Shown in pieces: positions 15,760-25,372 of a stretch of DNA of 64,000 bases. The DNA comes from DASXUL01 sp036504855 (GTDB lineage: Bacteria > Armatimonadota > DTGP01 > JAKQQT01), in NCBI GenBank assembly GCA_036504855.1, contig DASXUL010000075.1, positions 15,132 to 79,131 on the forward strand, in the 5' to 3' direction. The notes under the pieces were generated by a model. The model worked only from the letters and a program-made list of their open reading frames with translations, did not search any database and was not told the DNA's origin. Numbering within the stretch: the first letter of the stretch is position 1; the number at the start of each line of letters is the position of its first letter. The position numbers and the translations under genes are program-made.

Positions 15760-18348
15760 ATGTCGCGGGCACTAGTCGAAATTCAGTCGGGTTTGGGCGC
15801 TTGGGACGGCGAGGAACGCGATGCGTTGATTCCCATCGGCGCCGCCATGGAAGCGTTGCTGGGTGAGATACCCGAGGAGCACGACGACACCGAAGCCTTG
15901 CTGATGCTGGCAGTCGATGGCTTGCAGACCCTCTACGTTGGCGGGTGCGATGACCCCGCGGCCCTGACGGAGAGCATCGTGGCCGCCGTGGCCGCCGTGG
16001 CGGTGGGCATCGCCGCCAGCCCCGAAGGGACCTCCAGCCCGATTCTTTGCCTTGCCGGACGGTCGCTGTGCGCTGCCCTCGGGCGAGACGGGTTTGCCTG
16101 GGACGATGGGAACGAGGAAGACGCCGCGAATCCATCCGGTTCCGACGACGAGGTGGAGCGCAACGAAGCGGCGAGCCCCGCGCATATCTATGCGGAACCG
16201 CAGACGCTAGACGACGCTGCCTCGCTGCTTGTATTGTTGGAGCCGGCGGACCGCGGCGCTCTCGATACGTTGCAGACGGGTTTGCAGAAGCTGGCCGGCG
16301 GCCTGCCGCCCTCCGTGCGGCCGTCGGTGGAGGCCGCTTTGGCCGTGATCCGGCAGGTTTCCTCCGGCCAGTGCGCGGACTTGGAAGGCGCGATGGCGGA
16401 TGCGGGACGGCATCTCGAAGAGGCGATGGTCGCCGCGGAAGACGCCGAGATGGCACCGGCCGCGCCGCCGGTTGCGCCGCTGCCAACTCCGGCGCCCCCC
16501 GCGCCCGAGGCGGCCGCCCCCGCGCCGGCCCTTCCGCCGGTGGACGATGGCGGCGACGACATTCTGCCGCAGGACGCGGACCGCGCGCTGCTGGCGGACT
16601 TCGTGACGGAGTGCAAGGAACTCGTTGAGGGAGCCGAAGCCGCCCTTCTGACGATCGAGATGGACCCCGATGACGTGGAGGCCATCAACACGGTGTTCCG
16701 GGCCTTTCATACCATCAAGGGCACTTCCGCCTTTCTGGGACTCACCCGGATGTCTGAGCTCGCGCACCGCGCGGAGAACATGCTGTCTCGCATCCGCGAC
16801 AAGGTGATCCGGTGTACGGGCGGCTATGCCGACCTGGCGTTGCGAAGCGTAGACATGCTGGGCGACCTTGTGCAGGCCTTGCAGAATAACCTCGATGGCA
16901 GCCCGACCGGCAAGCCAGCGGGCCTGGACGAACTGATGCACACGCTGGCCGATCCGGAGGCCGCCGGCGTTAACCACCTCTCCTCCGACGGCTACGACGA
17001 CATCGCCCGCGCGGAAGAGACTGCCCCTTCGAACGGCGTCGCCGCTGTGCCCGAAGCGGCTTCAGAAGCGCGTTCCGCTGCCGCCGAGGCCGCCCGCGTT
17101 GAAGCGCCGCCCGCAACGGACGGCGGCGCCGCGGCGCGTCCGCAGCGCGCCAAGGTGAGCGAGCGGTCTGATGACTCCTCCGTGCGGGTGCGAACCGACC
17201 GGCTGGATCGCCTGATCGAAATGGTTGGCGAGTTGGTGATCGCCCAGTCCATGGTCGCCCAGGACCCAATCGTGGTCATGGGCGGCCATCTGGACCTCAC
17301 TCGCAAGGTCGCCATGACCGGCAAGATCGTCCGCGAGCTACAGGACCTCAGCATGTCCATGCGCATGGTCCCGCTGAAAGCCACCTTCCAGAAGATGGCC
17401 CGGCTCGTTCGCGACCTGGCGTACAAGAGCGGCAAACTGGTGGAGTTCAAGTCAGACGGAGACGAGACGGAAATCGACCGCAACATGGTCGACATCATCG
17501 CCGAGCCGCTCGTCCACATGGTCCGTAACGCCGCCGATCATGGCGTTGAGGCGCCGGAAGTGCGAGAGGCCAGCGGGAAACCGCGCACGGGCGTGGTGCA
17601 TCTCTCCGCATTCCACACGGGCGGCAACGTGGTGGTGCAGATCAAGGACGACGGCAAGGGACTCAACCGCGATCGCATCATCCAGAAGGCGATAGAGAAG
17701 GGCCTGATTGACTCCGAGAAGGGCCTCACCGACGCCGAGGCGTACGATCTCATCTTCGCCCCCGGCTTCTCGACGGTGGATAAGGTGACCGAGGTCTCCG
17801 GACGCGGCGTGGGCATGGACGTGGTCCGAAAGGGCGTCGAGGCCCTGCGCGGGCGTGTGGACATTTCCTCCGAGTCCGGGAAGGGCACGACCTTCCAGCT
17901 CCGGCTCCCGCTGACGCTGGCCATCACAGACGGCATGCTGGTGAAGATCGGCGAGGACCGTTACATCGTGCCTACCGTGAACATCCACCTCTCGTTCCGT
18001 CCGGAGGCGTCCGCGCTTTCGACAGTGGCCGGACGCGGCGAGTTGGTGATGCTGCGCGGCGAGTTGATGCCCATCTTCCGCCTGCATCGCCTGTTTGACA
18101 TCCGCGGCGCGGTTGAAGACCCCACGAAGGGCCTGCTGGTAGTGATCGGCAACGAGGGGCGCCGATGCGCCCTGTTGGTGGACGAGCTGTTGGGCCAGCA
18201 GCAGGTGGTTGCGAAGGCTCTGGGGAACGGAATGGGCAAGGTGCAAGGCGTGTCCGGCGGCGCCATCCTGGGGGATGGCCGCGTGGGCCTGATCCTAGAC
18301 ACCACGGAATTGGTGGCGCTGGCGCGCCAGAGCCGTTCCGGCGTGTAG
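15760..18348 (+). CDS. cheA: Chemotaxis histidine kinase CheA
   Basis: 862 aa. The first 260 or so residues are an acidic, Ala/Pro-rich region without a recognised domain. The HPt domain follows (about 275-390) with phospho-acceptor His317 in FHTIKGTSAFLG. Next are the dimerisation helices (VRVRTDRLDRLIEMVGELV), the ATPase domain (LVHMVRNAADHGVE, then GRGVGMDVVRKGVE) and the C-terminal CheW-like domain. It phosphorylates CheY and CheB in response to the receptor. The start is ATG 15760, seven bases after AGGAGG; ATG 15739, overlapping the previous stop, is the alternative. A strong hairpin follows the gene. Confidence 0.92.
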   Translation: MSRALVEIQSGLGAWDGEERDALIPIGAAMEALLGEIPEEHDDTEALLMLAVDGLQTLYVGGCDDPAALTESIVAAVAAVAVGIAASPEGTSSPILCLAGRSLCAALGRDGFAWDDGNEEDAANPSGSDDEVERNEAASPAHIYAEPQTLDDAASLLVLLEPADRGALDTLQTGLQKLAGGLPPSVRPSVEAALAVIRQVSSGQCADLEGAMADAGRHLEEAMVAAEDAEMAPAAPPVAPLPTPAPPAPEAAAPAPALPPVDDGGDDILPQDADRALLADFVTECKELVEGAEAALLTIEMDPDDVEAINTVFRAFHTIKGTSAFLGLTRMSELAHRAENMLSRIRDKVIRCTGGYADLALRSVDMLGDLVQALQNNLDGSPTGKPAGLDELMHTLADPEAAGVNHLSSDGYDDIARAEETAPSNGVAAVPEAASEARSAAAEAARVEAPPATDGGAAARPQRAKVSERSDDSSVRVRTDRLDRLIEMVGELVIAQSMVAQDPIVVMGGHLDLTRKVAMTGKIVRELQDLSMSMRMVPLKATFQKMARLVRDLAYKSGKLVEFKSDGDETEIDRNMVDIIAEPLVHMVRNAADHGVEAPEVREASGKPRTGVVHLSAFHTGGNVVVQIKDDGKGLNRDRIIQKAIEKGLIDSEKGLTDAEAYDLIFAPGFSTVDKVTEVSGRGVGMDVVRKGVEALRGRVDISSESGKGTTFQLRLPLTLAITDGMLVKIGEDRYIVPTVNIHLSFRPEASALSTVAGRGELVMLRGELMPIFRLHRLFDIRGAVEDPTKGLLVVIGNEGRRCALLVDELLGQQQVVAKALGNGMGKVQGVSGGAILGDGRVGLILDTTELVALARQSRSGV

Positions 18349-18371
18349 CTCCGCCACGTCGTTTCTACCCG

Positions 18372-18410
18372 GAGGCCGCCCAACCCGCCATCAGCGGGTT
18401 GGGCGGCCTC
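18372..18410 (+). terminator. Strong hairpin terminator after cheA
   Basis: A perfect 17-bp stem (18372-18388 with 18394-18410) with a CATCA loop lies 23 bases after the cheA stop. There is no long T-run, but the stem is very stable. It separates cheY-cheX-cheA from cheW. The remaining 240 bases up to cheW hold no gene. A GGCCCGATAGG box at 18602-18612 resembles one upstream of cheB. Confidence 0.8.
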
Positions 18411-18651
18411 TGCTACATGGCGCGTCTTGAGCGATTGCCAGATCGCCCATCCGGCCGCCCGTTTGCGCGAGGCATCGGCCGGCGAGCGGCCGGCGGAGGC
18501 GCCCTGCGCACCAACGGGTTCCGGCGCTTCCGGCAGGTGAAGTGATCCACGCGCCCTCCCCGTTTCACCGGTCATTTCGCCGGTTCAGCCTCTCGCCGTC
18601 CGGCCCGATAGGTTGTTGTAAGGTTCGCTTGGCAACCAAGGAGAAATGGTA

Positions 18652-19197
18652 ATGACGCAAACAACCGTCGCCGCCGGCGTACAGCCCGCGCGGAGCAGAG
18701 GCCTCGTGGGCGCAGATGGAACAGGCGGGAAATTCCTGACCTTCTTCCTCGGCTCCGAGGAGTATGGTCTGGAGATCCTCAAAGTGCATGAGATCATCGG
18801 GATGATGGCCATCACGCCGGTTCCGCGCACGCCGGACTTCGTCCGCGGGGTAATCAACCTGCGCGGAAAGGTCATCCCCACGGTAGACCTGCGCCTCAAG
18901 TTCGAAATGCCCTCGGTGGAGCAAACAGACGAGACCTGCATCATCGTGGTGCAGGCCAATACCGTCCAGGTTGGCATAGTAGTGGATCGGGTGTCCGAGG
19001 TGATGGACATCGCCGGAAAGGACATCGAGGAGGCGCCGCCTTTCGGCACCGACGTGAACACGGATTACATCCTGGGCATCGGCAAATCGGAAGGCCGCGT
19101 GCAGTTGCTTCTCGATATCGACAAGGTCCTGTCCGGCCAGGACATAGAGGATATCCGCGCGCAGACAGGCTCCGCGGAGTTCGCTTTGGCTGGATAG
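18652..19197 (+). CDS. cheW: CheW coupling protein
   Basis: 181 aa. Typical CheW pattern: FLTFFLGSEEYGLEILKVHE, VPRTPDFVRGVINLRGKVIP, then VDLRLKFEMP and VDRVSEVMDI. It links the receptor to CheA. A 30-residue Ala/Gly-rich N-terminus precedes the domain. AAGGAG sits eight bases before the ATG at 18652 (an ATG at 18646 is too close). It appears to be its own transcription unit or the first gene after the cheA terminator. Confidence 0.93.
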   Translation: MTQTTVAAGVQPARSRGLVGADGTGGKFLTFFLGSEEYGLEILKVHEIIGMMAITPVPRTPDFVRGVINLRGKVIPTVDLRLKFEMPSVEQTDETCIIVVQANTVQVGIVVDRVSEVMDIAGKDIEEAPPFGTDVNTDYILGIGKSEGRVQLLLDIDKVLSGQDIEDIRAQTGSAEFALAG

Positions 19198-19489
19198 CCA
19201 CGGGCGGAGACCGGAGCTTGAATGGAGTCCGAGGGCGCGGCCGAGGGGTTCCCCAGTCGCCGCGCCGATCGGTCTCGAACGCAAACATCGCGTGCTACCG
19301 GACACGATGGCCCGTCAGCTTCAGCGCCCTCCACTCCGCCGATTCGATGAGCCACGAGGCGGCGCGCCTATCAGTTCCCCTTTCTCGGCTGCGCCCCCAT
19401 TCACCGCGCATTCGGACTCAAAGCGTCGCTCTGACCGGCTGAGAAACAACCAAGACTCCGTTTCCGTTAGCGTGATGCTGGATGTTGGC

Positions 19490-19630
19490 CGGCTCCATGA
19501 GGAGCCTCTGGTTTCGAGAAGGCAGGGGGCGGACACGGCAGGCCGTGTCCCTTCCCTCACCAGTTCCATCCAGCGTCCGGTGGCCGGCCGGGCCCGCCAG
19601 TAGGAAAACGGCTTGTCGTGTCCGCTCCAT
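19490..19630. repeat. GGACACGG palindromic repeat element (copy 1)
   Basis: Part of the 590-base gap between cheW and the receptor gene. It contains GGCGGACACGGCAGGCCGTG near 19526-19545 and, after a core (AGTTCCATCCAGCG...GGCCGGCCGGGCC), a degraded inverted arm ending ACGGCTTGTCGTGTCCGC at about 19607-19624. Related copies are at 44579-44690 and 63010-63113. The rest of the gap shows no gene. Confidence 0.7.
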
Positions 19631-19790
19631 AGCCCCCCGTGGGGCATGGGTTCCTCATGAGACCCGCGAGGGGCTCACTGACCGCTTCTTTTGAACAGAG
19701 CGCCATTTGCGCGCCGAATTGGGAGACTGCCGCGCCGAGGCTGTGAGCGACTCGCGGCAAGGCATCGCACGAAGGGATACGGGGGGAGTG

Positions 19791-22700
19791 ATGTTGAGCA
19801 AGTTCCGGATTGGGTGGAGGCTGACAGGCGGTTTCATCATCGTCGCGATGTTGTGCGCCTTCGTCGGGTACAAGGGCGTGCAGGCCTTGAGCAAGGTGAA
19901 CGCTCAGTCGGTTGATACGACGCAGGTGCTGCTGCCGCAGTTGGACGCTCTGTCGGTCATCAACGAATCCAAGTTGGCCGTTCAGCGGGAAGAGCGAAAC
20001 GCCATCCTTCAGGCCGAGCGCAAGAACGCCGTTGGCCTCAAGAAGGCCCAGGAAAAAGTGCTGGAGAAGTGGGACCTGATTGCGTCCTCGTGGAAATCCT
20101 ACGAAGCCCTGCCGCTGACCGCCGAGGAGAAGAGCATCCTGGCCGATCTGGCGACGGCGCGCGACAACTGGCACGCTCAGCACAATGCCGTGATGGCCGC
20201 CGCCGCCGCCGGCAATACGGCCGAGGCCGCCGCGCTCAGCTTCGGCCCCACGCAGGACGCCTACAAGGTGTTCATGGACACCATCGACAAGCTTCTGGCG
20301 TCGAACGGCGATCACCAGAGACAGAACCGCGAGACGATTGTTTCCACCTACGTGTCCGCCCGCCGAACGCTGACAGTGGCTTGCGTTCTGTCCGTGTTGG
20401 TGGCAATCGCGTTCGGAATCGTGTTGACGCTTTCCATCGTCCGCCCGCTCCATGAGATCGAATCCGTGGCGCGCAGTATCGCGGAAGGGGATATCGAACG
20501 CAAGGTCACCTACCGAAGCGGAGACGAACTGGGAGCCCTGGCCGAGTCCTTCCGGCAGGCCGGCTCGTATGTCCGTGACGTGGCGAATGCGGCTCACAGC
20601 CTGTCGATTGGTGACCTTTCCACGCAGCCGGCCCCCCGCTCTTCGAAGGACGTGCTGTCGGCGAACATGGCGGAGGTCGTTGCAGTGCTGCGCTCTCTGG
20701 TGGCGGACATCAACCTGTTGAAGCGTTCCGCGGCGAGAGGCGATTTTGCGGCGCGGGCCGATGCGTTGAAGCACTCCGGCGACTACCGCGGCATCGTGGA
20801 GGGCATGAACGACACGCTGGGCACGGTTGCGGACAAGGTGTTCTGGTACGAACAGATGCTGGATGCCATCCCCTTCCCGATCTCCGTGACGGACATGGAG
20901 ATGAACTGGACGTTCATCAACAAGCCAGTTGAGAACCTGCTCGGCGTCAAGCGATTGGATGTGCTTGGCCAACCGTGCAGCAACTGGAACGCCAACATCT
21001 GTGGAACCGAGAACTGCGGCGTCCACTGCCTGCGTCGGGGGCAACTCCAGACGGTGTTCGAGCAGGCGAACATGGATTTCCAGGTGGACACCGTTTACAT
21101 CCAGAACGCCAGAGGCGAACGGATCGGGCACATCGAAGTGGTCCAGGACGTGAGCGCGTCCGTAAAGAACACGGTGTACACCAGGCTGGAGGTGGAGCGC
21201 GTTACCACGAACCTGGAACGTTTGGCGAAGGGCGATCTTGGATTCGCCACCGAGGCCAGCGAAGCGGACAAGTTCACCGCGGAATCCAAGCGGCAGTTCG
21301 ACCGCATCAACGCGAGCCTTGAGGATGTGAAATCGGCCGTTGGCGCCATGATCGCCGATGTGGATCAGCTCTCCGCCGCGGCCGTGGAAGGCCGGCTCGC
21401 CACTCGCGCCGATGCCGCCAGACACCATGGCGACTTCAAGACGGTGGTCCAGGGGGTGAACGACACGTTGGACAGCGTGGTCGGTCCCGTGAACATGGCC
21501 GCGGAGTTCCTTGCCCATCTCTCCCGGGGTGATGCGCTCGAGAAGATCACCGCCGACTACAAGGGTGACTTCAGGGTGATCCGCGACAACATCAACGCAT
21601 GCGTGGACATCCTTCACGGTCTGCTTGGCGAAATGGGCGGTCTGGCGGCGGCGGCGGCCGAGGGCGATCTCTCGGCGCGGGCCGACTCCGCCCGGTATCA
21701 GGGAGACTGGCATCAACTGGCCGAAGGGATGAACCAGACGCTGAACAGCCTTTCGGCGCCGATCAGCGAGTCCGCGGAAGTGCTGCAGCGCGTGGCGGAC
21801 AAGGACCTAACCGCCCGCGTGCAAGGCAGCTACAAAGGCGAACTGGCGAAGATCAAGGACTCCATCAACGTGGCCGTGGAGAACCTGGAGGAGGCCCTGC
21901 AGCAGGTGGCGGTGGGCGCCGATCAGGTGGCCAACGCGGCGCTGGAGATCAGCTCCGGCAGCCAGTCGCTGAGCCAGGGATCTTCCGAACAGGCGTCGAG
22001 CCTGGAGGAGATCTCCAGCAGCCTGCAGGAGATGGCCAGCATGACGCGGCAGAACGCCGGCAATGCCCGTGAGGCCAAGAGCCTGGCGGACGGCGCCAAG
22101 GGCGCCGCGGACAAGGGCGCCTCCGCCATGCAACGGATGAGCGATGCAGTGAACCGGATCAAGCAGAGCAGCGACCAGACGGCGAAGATCGTGAAGACCA
22201 TCGACGAGATCGCCTTCCAGACGAACCTGCTGGCCTTGAACGCCGCCGTGGAAGCCGCCCGGGCCGGCGATGCCGGCAAGGGCTTCGCCGTGGTGGCCGA
22301 GGAAGTGCGCAACCTCGCGATGCGGAGCGCCGAGGCGGCGAAGAACACGGCAAGCATGATCGAAGAGGCCGTGAAGAACGCCGAGGGCGGGGTTGCGATC
22401 AACCGCGAAGTGATTGTGAGCCTCAACGAGATCAACGAGCAGGCGGCGAAGGTGAGCGAGGTGATGGCCGAGATCGCGTCGGCCAGTGAGCAGCAGACGC
22501 AGGGCATCGACCAGGTGAACGTTGCGGTGACGGAGATGGATACGTTGACGCAGGCTAACGCCGCGAACTCCGAAGAGAGCGCCTCATCCGCCGAGGAACT
22601 GAGCAGCCAGGCCGCCCAGATGCAGAGCATGGTGTCCGCGTTCCACCTCAGCGGCTTGCGAGCCCAGCCGGGCGCGTCCGTCGGCCCGCGGCACGCCAAG

Positions 22701-22817
22701 CGGCCCGCCCCCAGGGCGCTAGCGGCGGTTCACGCCGGGAACGGCCACCGGCGCGATGCGGATGCCAGCGCGGTGATCCCGTTCGATGACGATGCGGAGA
22801 TGCTGGCGGATTTCTAA
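19791..22817 (+). CDS. Methyl-accepting chemotaxis protein with PAS insert and repeated HAMP-like units
   Basis: 1008 aa. TM helix 1 at about 10-30, an extracytoplasmic helical region, TM helix 2 at about 190-212 (VACVLSVLVAIAFGIVLTL), HAMP, then a PAS domain at about 352-457 with a Cys-rich stretch (CSNWNANICGTENCGVHC). A long chain of HAMP-like units follows (repeats of RADAARHHGDFKTVVQGVND type), and then the receptor signalling domain with LLALNAAVEAARAGDAGKGF. The Cys cluster may bind a metal or sense redox. ATG 19791 follows a G-rich ribosome site closely; 19707 is a much less likely start. It is probably the dedicated receptor of this cluster. Confidence 0.9.
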   Translation: MLSKFRIGWRLTGGFIIVAMLCAFVGYKGVQALSKVNAQSVDTTQVLLPQLDALSVINESKLAVQREERNAILQAERKNAVGLKKAQEKVLEKWDLIASSWKSYEALPLTAEEKSILADLATARDNWHAQHNAVMAAAAAGNTAEAAALSFGPTQDAYKVFMDTIDKLLASNGDHQRQNRETIVSTYVSARRTLTVACVLSVLVAIAFGIVLTLSIVRPLHEIESVARSIAEGDIERKVTYRSGDELGALAESFRQAGSYVRDVANAAHSLSIGDLSTQPAPRSSKDVLSANMAEVVAVLRSLVADINLLKRSAARGDFAARADALKHSGDYRGIVEGMNDTLGTVADKVFWYEQMLDAIPFPISVTDMEMNWTFINKPVENLLGVKRLDVLGQPCSNWNANICGTENCGVHCLRRGQLQTVFEQANMDFQVDTVYIQNARGERIGHIEVVQDVSASVKNTVYTRLEVERVTTNLERLAKGDLGFATEASEADKFTAESKRQFDRINASLEDVKSAVGAMIADVDQLSAAAVEGRLATRADAARHHGDFKTVVQGVNDTLDSVVGPVNMAAEFLAHLSRGDALEKITADYKGDFRVIRDNINACVDILHGLLGEMGGLAAAAAEGDLSARADSARYQGDWHQLAEGMNQTLNSLSAPISESAEVLQRVADKDLTARVQGSYKGELAKIKDSINVAVENLEEALQQVAVGADQVANAALEISSGSQSLSQGSSEQASSLEEISSSLQEMASMTRQNAGNAREAKSLADGAKGAADKGASAMQRMSDAVNRIKQSSDQTAKIVKTIDEIAFQTNLLALNAAVEAARAGDAGKGFAVVAEEVRNLAMRSAEAAKNTASMIEEAVKNAEGGVAINREVIVSLNEINEQAAKVSEVMAEIASASEQQTQGIDQVNVAVTEMDTLTQANAANSEESASSAEELSSQAAQMQSMVSAFHLSGLRAQPGASVGPRHAKRPAPRALAAVHAGNGHRRDADASAVIPFDDDAEMLADF

Positions 22818-22953
22818 CGCGCCGGTTCGGCCAGACTCCCTGCGCAGGCGCGACGCGGAGTCCGGCCAGCCGGGCGGGCCAGAGCATCCATGGTTGGAAA
22901 GTATGAGCAGCCGTGGGCGCTTCCATGGCATAACGGGGTGGAAAGGCAGCGCC

Positions 22954-23808
22954 GTGACAGGAAAGGAACAGAAGCCGAATATGGGGCCGGACCTCACCAC
23001 TTTGGAACTGTCTGACGACGAGTTCAACCAGATCAGCAAGCTGGTTTACCGGTTGTGCGGCATCAACCTGCACGCCGGGAAGTCTGGACTCGTTAAGGCG
23101 CGCCTGATGAAGCGGCTCCGGCTACTGGGCATTGCGTCCTTTGACGAGTACATCCGCCACGTGGAATCCGACGCCTACGGGCAGGAACTCACGGCCATGC
23201 TGGATGCTCTCACCACCAACAAGACGTCGTTCTTTCGCGAGGACCAGCACTTCGTCTTCCTTCGCGAGAACGTCCTGCCGGGCATTGTGGCCGCCGGCAA
23301 GCCGATTCGCATCTGGAGCGCAGGCTGCTCCACGGGGGAGGAGCCGTACACGCTCGGCATCACCCTCCGGGAGGAGATTCCGGACATCGATCGTCGTGAC
23401 GTGCGCATCCTGGCCACGGACCTCTCCACGCGCGTGCTGGATACGGCCCGCGAAGCCATCTATGACGAAGAGCGCCTGCGCGATGTCCCCCCTGAACTCG
23501 TGCACAAGCACTTTCACGCCGTACGCACCGCGCCGCCGCGCACCTGGCGGGTGAACAATGACATCCGCAAGGTGGTGCACCTGGCGCGCCTCAACCTCAT
23601 GGAAGACTGGCCCATGCGAGGACCGTTCGACGCCATTTTCTGCCGCAACGTGATGATCTACTTCGACAAGCAGACCCAGCAGACGCTGACCAACCGGTTT
23701 GCCCAACTGCTGAAGCCAGGGGGCTACTTGTTTGTTGGACACTCCGAGAGCCTGTCTTCCTGGGCCAGCGAGTTTCGCTACGTTCAACCCGCGGTGTACG
23801 TGAAATGA
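22954..23808 (+). CDS. cheR: Chemoreceptor methyltransferase CheR
   Basis: 284 aa. N-terminal helical domain (LSDDEFNQISKLVYRLCGIN), then the SAM domain with LTTNKTSFFRE, IRIWSAGCSTGEEPYTLG (SAM loop) and FDAIFCRNVMIYFD. It methylates glutamates of the adjacent receptor. The start is GTG 22954, seven bases after AAAGG; ATG 22981 would also keep the domain intact. The length fits the CheR family. Confidence 0.92.
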   Translation: MTGKEQKPNMGPDLTTLELSDDEFNQISKLVYRLCGINLHAGKSGLVKARLMKRLRLLGIASFDEYIRHVESDAYGQELTAMLDALTTNKTSFFREDQHFVFLRENVLPGIVAAGKPIRIWSAGCSTGEEPYTLGITLREEIPDIDRRDVRILATDLSTRVLDTAREAIYDEERLRDVPPELVHKHFHAVRTAPPRTWRVNNDIRKVVHLARLNLMEDWPMRGPFDAIFCRNVMIYFDKQTQQTLTNRFAQLLKPGGYLFVGHSESLSSWASEFRYVQPAVYVK

Positions 23809-23839
23809 GCCATCCTGACGGTTCAATGAGGGCCATGGA

Positions 23840-24322
23840 GTGAAACACACTATCGGTGTTGCGGACATGCGGATCTCGGCGAATCCAGGCGACGTCCTGG
23901 TGACGCACGCGCTCGGCAGTTGTCTGGGCATCACAATCCACGATCCGGTGGCAAGCGTGGGAGGGCTGCTCCATGTGATGCTGCCCACTGGCTCGATTGA
24001 CCCCGACCGCGCCGCCCAGAACCCCTCCATGTTTGTGGACACGGGCGTTCCGAAGCTCTTCCTCGACTGCTACAAGGCTGGAGCCAAGAAGGAACGCCTC
24101 GTGGTGAAGGTTGCCGGCGGAGCCACAACGCGGGGCTCCGAAGAGGATGATTACTTCCAGATCGGCAAGCGCAATTTCGTGATGCTGCGCAAGCTCCTCT
24201 GGAAGAACGGCGTGCTCCTCAGCTCCCACGATGTGGGCGGGTGCGTCTCGCGGATGATGACGCTTGAGATCGGCACGGGTGATGTCACTCTGAAGATCGA
24301 TGGCAAGGTTACGAACCTTTGA
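23840..24322 (+). CDS. cheD: Chemoreceptor glutamine deamidase CheD
   Basis: 160 aa. Conserved CheD pattern: LVTHALGSCLGITIHDP with the catalytic Cys, GGLLHVMLP with the catalytic His, and KVAGGA followed by IGKRN. It deamidates receptor glutamines and can partner CheC/CheX-type phosphatases. The start is GTG 23840, with GAGGG about eight bases before it. It follows cheR by 31 bases. Confidence 0.92.
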   Translation: MKHTIGVADMRISANPGDVLVTHALGSCLGITIHDPVASVGGLLHVMLPTGSIDPDRAAQNPSMFVDTGVPKLFLDCYKAGAKKERLVVKVAGGATTRGSEEDDYFQIGKRNFVMLRKLLWKNGVLLSSHDVGGCVSRMMTLEIGTGDVTLKIDGKVTNL

Positions 24323-24420
24323 TGTATCGGCCGGGCCTTACGCCCGCCGCCGCCGGCCGGTTTCCGGCTGGCGGAACCAACGACCCCAGATGAACGCTGG
24401 GGCAAAGCGGGGGAGATAAC

Positions 24421-24849
24421 GTGTCGATCAATGTGTTGGTGGTCGATGACAGCGCGGTAATGCGGTCCATCATCGTCAAGACTCTACGTTTGAGTGGGAT
24501 CGAACTGGGCGATGTGCATCAAGCCTCCAACGGCCTGGAGGGCCTTCAGGCGCTGGATGACAACTGGATTGACCTCGCCCTGGTTGATATCAACATGCCC
24601 GTCATGGATGGGCAGGAGATGATCAACCGCGTCCGGGAAGATCCAACCATGTCCGACCTGCCTATGGTGGTGGTGTCGACCGAGAGCAGCGAAAGCCGCA
24701 TCGAAATGCTGGAGCGCATGGGCACGCGCTTCGTGCACAAACCCTTTACGCCGGAGCGCCTACGGGCCACCATCATGGAGGCCACCGGCATTCAAGAGGA
24801 AGACGTACATGCAGCAGGAACTGTATCAGGCAGCAGCCCAGACTTTTGA
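24421..24849 (+). CDS. CheY-like response regulator (second)
   Basis: 142 aa receiver domain: VVDDSAVMR, LALVDINMPVMDG with the phospho-Asp, VVSTESSESR and VHKPF. GTG start at 24421 with GGGGGAG five bases before it. It overlaps the next CheX-like gene by 41 bases, so regulator and presumed phosphatase are made together, as in the first cheY-cheX pair. It may act as a phosphate sink or have another target. Confidence 0.9.
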   Translation: MSINVLVVDDSAVMRSIIVKTLRLSGIELGDVHQASNGLEGLQALDDNWIDLALVDINMPVMDGQEMINRVREDPTMSDLPMVVVSTESSESRIEMLERMGTRFVHKPFTPERLRATIMEATGIQEEDVHAAGTVSGSSPDF

Positions 24850-25249
24850 GGCGCTTGCGTTCCTCTCTCCGGTTCCCCCGGAGGAGGCGGACGCGCGGCA
24901 AGGCCAACTCGACCAGGCGGTGTGCGTTGCGTTTCGCGGGCCGTTTTGCGGCCGGCTGGAATTGCGTACGTGCGCCGGATTGATGCCTGCCCTGGCCGAA
25001 AACATGATGGGTGAAGACGCGCCTCCAACGCTTGACCAGCAGCGGGACGCGTTGGGCGAGGTAGCCAATGTCATCTGCGGCAACGTTCTGCCCGCCATCG
25101 CCGGCAGCCGTGAGGTCTTCCATCTGGATGCGCCGCGCTTCGTGACGGCATGCGAGCCCGAAACGCCGCCCGCCGCGAGCGTTCGCATGTGCCTGGACGC
25201 CGGTTGCGCGGAAGTGCTGCTCTTCACCGATCTGTCCGTGGCCGCTTGA
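24809..25249 (+). CDS. CheX/CheC-like phosphatase (second)
   Basis: 146 aa. It carries D-x3-E-x2-N in DALGEVAN and a Pro about 20 residues later (DAP), as in CheX/CheC. The remainder is a compact alpha-beta domain with a Cys-rich touch (CGRLELRTCAG, MCLDAGCAEVL). It overlaps the upstream cheY2 gene. The sequence is diverged from the first copy, so the family call rests on the motif and on the context. Confidence 0.72.
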   Translation: MQQELYQAAAQTFEALAFLSPVPPEEADARQGQLDQAVCVAFRGPFCGRLELRTCAGLMPALAENMMGEDAPPTLDQQRDALGEVANVICGNVLPAIAGSREVFHLDAPRFVTACEPETPPAASVRMCLDAGCAEVLLFTDLSVAA

Positions 25250-25372
25250 TGCCCTGACGTTTCGGCGTGAAGCCCTCGGCCGCCGCGCCCGATAGGGTCT
25301 TTGGTTGCCAGGAGCGGGGCCAATGTCCGCAGCGCGTGTCACCGGCTAGTCGCCACCAGGAGGAGTCGCAAC

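Noticed and set aside
14581..16486. Extension of the large RING gene far upstream to 16486
   Set aside because: The frame stays open by chance through the cheA and cheX region on the other strand. A GTG with a ribosome site at 14506 starts the conserved RING part.
18590..18612. Sigma-28-type promoter upstream of cheW
   Set aside because: GCCCGATAGG looks like the -10 element, but no matching -35 sequence lies at the proper distance.
19557..21716. 719-codon minus-strand open frame opposite the receptor gene
   Set aside because: Shadow of the chemoreceptor. Its His/Val/Gln-rich composition and lack of motifs argue against a real gene.
24330..24420. Possible cyclic-di-GMP riboswitch before the second cheY
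   Set aside because: Only short hairpins such as CCCCAG...CTGGGG are present. The conserved core sequences of known riboswitch classes were not found.
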